From contig JAATFR010000371.1 in assembly GCA_015655095.1 (NCBI GenBank), positions 1-12,485 of the forward strand: a stretch of DNA of 12,485 bases, written 5' to 3'. Below are positions 9,827 through 12,485 of the stretch, in pieces (positions within the stretch are counted from its first letter, which is position 1; each line of letters opens with the position of its first letter). The stretch is from Hyphomicrobiales bacterium (GTDB lineage Bacteria; Pseudomonadota; Alphaproteobacteria; Parvibaculales; Parvibaculaceae). The position numbers and the translations under genes are program-made. Under the pieces are notes generated by a model. The model was not told where the DNA came from. It made no database searches and worked only from the letters and a program-made list of their open reading frames with translations.

Positions 9827-10801
9827 CTAGCCCACCAGACGCGCCGAGGCCTCGCGCGACTGGGCGACCAGCGCGTTCACATCGGAGTCCACATTGTCGA
9901 TGTCCTCCTGAAACTTGAGCAGCACATTGAGCGTGCGGCGCACCAGTTCGGCATCGAGTTCCCGGGCATGAAGCAGCACAAGCGTCCGCGCCCAGTCGAT
10001 GGTTTCGCTCACCGCAGGCTGCTTCTTCAGTTCGAGCTTGCGCAAGCCCTGCACAAAGGCGACCAGTTCCGCGCGCAGGTTCGCCTGCACTTCGGGCACG
10101 CGCGTGGCGATGATACGTTGCTCAAGCTCTGAATCGGGAAACGGAATATAGAGATGCAGGCAACGGCGCTTCAGCGCATCGCCGATCTCGCGCGTATTGT
10201 TCGAGGTCAGGAACACGATAGGGGTGTGCTTCGCCCTGATGGTGCCAAGTTCGGGCACGGAAATCTGGTAGTCGGACAAGAGCTCCAGCAGGAAAGCCTC
10301 GAACTCATCGTCCGACTTGTCGATCTCGTCGATCAGCAGCACGGCCCCTTCCTGCGACCACAAGGCCTTCAGCAAGGGCCGGGGTTCAAGAAATTCCTCG
10401 CTGAAGAAGGTGTCGTCGAACTCATGAAGCCGGGTCATGGATTCCTTGAGCCCCTTCGTCCCCTCCATCAGGTCGCCCAGCTTCTCCTTCAGCACCTGCG
10501 TATAGAGAAGCTGCTTGCCGTATTTCCACTCATAGAGCGCCTTCGATTCGTCAAGCCCCGCATAGCATTGCAGGCGGATGAGCGGCTTGCCCAGCATCTG
10601 GGCGGTCGCCTTGGCAAGCTCCGTCTTGCCGACGCCAGGCGGGCCTTCGACCAGAACAGGCTTTTCCAGCCGCTGGCTCAAAAAGATTGAGGTCGCAATA
10701 TCCGCGTTGCAGATATAGCCGAGTGACGCAAAGTCGGCCTCAATCGCAGCAATATCTGCCGCAGCGCCCGCCTTGGGGGCGCCGGTCTGTGTACCTGTCA
10801 A
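9827..10801 (-). CDS. MoxR-family AAA+ ATPase
   Basis: An AAA+ ATPase of the MoxR class, a chaperone-like motor that uses ATP hydrolysis to remodel or activate partner proteins. With the start chosen here it has 324 residues. Walker A is GPPGVGKT at 53-60, Walker B is LLIDEIDK with Asp158-Glu159, sensor 1 is TSNN at 199-202, and an RR pair at 212-213 is a candidate arginine finger. The open frame extends to 10921, but the first 40 codons contain no ATG or GTG. TTG at 10801 has a GGAGA Shine-Dalgarno seven bases upstream, so I prefer it; a start further upstream cannot be excluded. The CoxE-like VWA gene follows after three bases. The pair is divergent from the fadJ-like gene. Confidence 0.92.
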   Translation of the reverse strand: MTGTQTGAPKAGAAADIAAIEADFASLGYICNADIATSIFLSQRLEKPVLVEGPPGVGKTELAKATAQMLGKPLIRLQCYAGLDESKALYEWKYGKQLLYTQVLKEKLGDLMEGTKGLKESMTRLHEFDDTFFSEEFLEPRPLLKALWSQEGAVLLIDEIDKSDDEFEAFLLELLSDYQISVPELGTIRAKHTPIVFLTSNNTREIGDALKRRCLHLYIPFPDSELEQRIIATRVPEVQANLRAELVAFVQGLRKLELKKQPAVSETIDWARTLVLLHARELDAELVRRTLNVLLKFQEDIDNVDSDVNALVAQSREASARLVG

Positions 10802-10979
10802 ATCCCTGTCTCCGGCGCGAACGCTGCGCCCTTCCCTTGGTGTTATGAGTTTCGTTTGCCACAGGCTAGCACATGCGCGGGTCCTGTCGAGATTGGCGCT
10901 CTGCGCTTGCCGTGCTGGCAATTGCCGCCGGGGCCGCTAAACTCCCCGCCAATACTAATGAAACGACAGGGAATGCCCC
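10802..10979. promoter_or_regulatory. Divergent promoter region of moxR and the fadJ-like gene
   Basis: This 178-base gap between divergent start codons should hold promoters for both. The clear landmark is a perfect 10-bp palindrome GGCAATTGCC at 10917-10926, about 54 bases before the fadJ-like ATG, which could be a small operator or chance symmetry. No hexamer pair with proper spacing could be assigned. An AGGGA Shine-Dalgarno for the fadJ-like gene is at 10968-10972. Confidence 0.4.
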
Positions 10980-12485
10980 ATGACGACCATCAATCCCGTG
11001 ACAGACCTGACGCTCGAAGGCGATGTCGCCGTCCTCACCCTCAATTCTCCGCCGGTGAATGCGCTCTCGGCTCCCGTCCGCGACGGCATCTTCAACGGCA
11101 TCAAGCAGGCCATCGACAATCCGGCCGTCAAGGCCGTGGTGCTGATCTGCGAGGGACGCACCTTCATCGCTGGCGCGGACATCACCGAATTCAACAAGGC
11201 GGCGACGGGCGCGAGCCTGTTCGACGCCCAGGCCATGATCGAGAACGCCTCCAAGCCCGTGGTCGCCGCCATCCATGGCACCGCGCTCGGCGGCGGTCTT
11301 GAGGTCGCGCTCACCTGCCATTACCGCGTCGCGGTGCCGTCCGCCAAATGCGGCCTGCCCGAGGTCAATCTCGGCCTGCTGCCGGGCGCAGGCGGCACCC
11401 AGCGCCTGCCCCGCATCGTCGGCGCCGAGCGGGCGCTGGAAATGGTGACGGCGGGCACTCATGTCGGCGCGAAGACCTGTAAGGAAATCGGCCTTGTCGA
11501 TGAACTGGTCGAGGACGGCAAGCTGCGCGAGGGCGCTATCGCCTTCGCCAAAAAGATCGTGGCCGAGGGCCGTCCGCTCAAGCGCGTGCGCGACACGGAT
11601 GACAAGGTTGCCCCGGCCCGCGGGAAACCGGAAATCTTTGCCGAATTCCGCAAGGCCCACGCCCGCAAGTTCCGCGGCTTCCTCGCGCCGGAATATAACA
11701 TCCAGTGCATCGAGGCGGCCGTGAACCTGCCCTTCGATGAAGGCATCAAGGTCGAGCAGAAGCTCTTTCGCGAACTCATCACGGGCGTGCAGTCCGCCGC
11801 CCAGCGCCATGTCTTCTTCGCCGAGCGGCAGGTCTGGAAACTGCCGGACGTTCCCGCCGACACGCCCCAGATCGATGTGAAGAAGGTCGGCATCATCGGC
11901 GCTGGCACCATGGGTGGCGGCATCGCCATGAACTTCCTCAATGCGGGCTTTCCCGTCACCATCGTGGAAACGAAGCAGGAAGCGCTGGATCGCGGCATTG
12001 CCACCATCCGCAAGAACTACGAGAACACGGCGAAAAAGGGTCGCCTGACGCTGGACGATGTCGAAAAGCGCATGGGTCTTCTCAAGGGCAGCCTCGCCCT
12101 TGACGACCTTGCCGATTCCGATCTCGTGATCGAGGCCATTTTCGAGAACATGGCCGTCAAGAAGGACGTATTCGGCAAGCTCGACAAGATCGTCAAGCAA
12201 GGCTCCATCCTCGCCACCAACACTTCGGCGCTCGACATCAATGAAATCGCGACCGCCGTCAGCCGCCCCGAAGCGGTCATCGGCCTCCATTTCTTCAGCC
12301 CGGCGAACGTGATGCGGCTGCTGGAAGTGGTGCGCGCCGACAAGACCTCGAAGAGCGTCATCGCCACCTCGATGGCCATCGCCAGGAAGATCGGCAAGAT
12401 CGCAGCCCTTGTCGGCGTCTGCCCCGGCTTTGTCGGCAACCGCATTCTCGCCCAGCGTCAGCGCGAGGCGCAGAAGCTCATCCTC
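10980..12485 (+). CDS. FadJ/FadB-type enoyl-CoA hydratase/3-hydroxyacyl-CoA dehydrogenase, 3'-truncated by window edge
   Basis: A bifunctional beta-oxidation enzyme that hydrates enoyl-CoA and then oxidises 3-hydroxyacyl-CoA with NAD+. The first 502 codons are present, of a family usually near 700-740. The N-terminal crotonase domain has the oxyanion-hole segment around HGTALGGGLE and both catalytic glutamates (Glu108 and Glu128 in GLPEVNLG). After a linker, the NAD-binding loop GAGTMGGG lies near residue 307. The dehydrogenase catalytic His437 is in GLHFFSPANV, followed by the conserved GFVGNR. The ATG at 10980 has AGGGA seven bases upstream. The second dehydrogenase C-terminal domain is outside the window. 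In alphaproteobacteria this gene often sits beside a thiolase gene, but the right-hand neighbour is not visible. It is divergent from the MoxR module. Confidence 0.96.
   Translation, partial: MTTINPVTDLTLEGDVAVLTLNSPPVNALSAPVRDGIFNGIKQAIDNPAVKAVVLICEGRTFIAGADITEFNKAATGASLFDAQAMIENASKPVVAAIHGTALGGGLEVALTCHYRVAVPSAKCGLPEVNLGLLPGAGGTQRLPRIVGAERALEMVTAGTHVGAKTCKEIGLVDELVEDGKLREGAIAFAKKIVAEGRPLKRVRDTDDKVAPARGKPEIFAEFRKAHARKFRGFLAPEYNIQCIEAAVNLPFDEGIKVEQKLFRELITGVQSAAQRHVFFAERQVWKLPDVPADTPQIDVKKVGIIGAGTMGGGIAMNFLNAGFPVTIVETKQEALDRGIATIRKNYENTAKKGRLTLDDVEKRMGLLKGSLALDDLADSDLVIEAIFENMAVKKDVFGKLDKIVKQGSILATNTSALDINEIATAVSRPEAVIGLHFFSPANVMRLLEVVRADKTSKSVIATSMAIARKIGKIAALVGVCPGFVGNRILAQRQREAQKLIL

Noticed and set aside
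10866..12290. 474-codon minus-strand ORF opposite the fadJ-like gene
   Set aside because: It mirrors a strongly conserved plus-strand enzyme with catalytic residues in place; its repetitive, charged composition is that of an antisense shadow.

Overview
The window is a GC-rich piece of a bacterial chromosome, most likely from an alphaproteobacterium. The gltB-gltD order, the strong G/C preference at third codon positions, the FadJ-type fusion protein and the MoxR/CoxE pair all fit a Hyphomicrobiales-like genome. This placement is inferred from protein character; no database search was run. No rRNA, tRNA or CRISPR array is visible.

Layout. (1) 1-4390, plus strand: the 3' two thirds of gltB followed by complete gltD, the two subunits of NADPH glutamate synthase, ending in a strong hairpin at 4398-4424. 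(2) 4438-6206, minus strand: one Hsp70/YegD-like chaperone gene in two pieces. Its C-terminal piece (4438-4818) and N-terminal piece (6024-6206) point the same way and flank about 1.2 kb of foreign-looking DNA (about 4808-6030). The left part of that DNA is very AT-rich and carries an orphan 172-aa gene. The right part carries two tiny, translationally coupled ORFs and clustered GCGCGC palindromes. About 230 residues of the chaperone are missing, so the event was a replacement or an insertion plus deletion. (3) 6411-8315, plus strand: a family 2 glycosyltransferase, then a nitrilase-superfamily amidohydrolase. (4) 8417-10801, minus strand: a MoxR AAA+ ATPase gene directly followed by a CoxE-like VWA-domain gene, a classic two-gene chaperone/metal-insertase-type module. 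(5) 10980 to the right edge, plus strand: the first 502 codons of a FadJ/FadB-type enoyl-CoA hydratase/3-hydroxyacyl-CoA dehydrogenase.

How the genes work together. gltBD performs ammonia assimilation. MoxR and the VWA protein almost certainly act as one complex. The fadJ-like gene is divergent from moxR and belongs to fatty-acid beta-oxidation. The most unusual part is the island inside the hsp70-like gene. It contains no recognisable transposase or complete integrase, yet it has features of an integrated element: abrupt change in composition, interrupted host gene, a palindrome at one end, inverted repeats at the other and short similar inverted termini.
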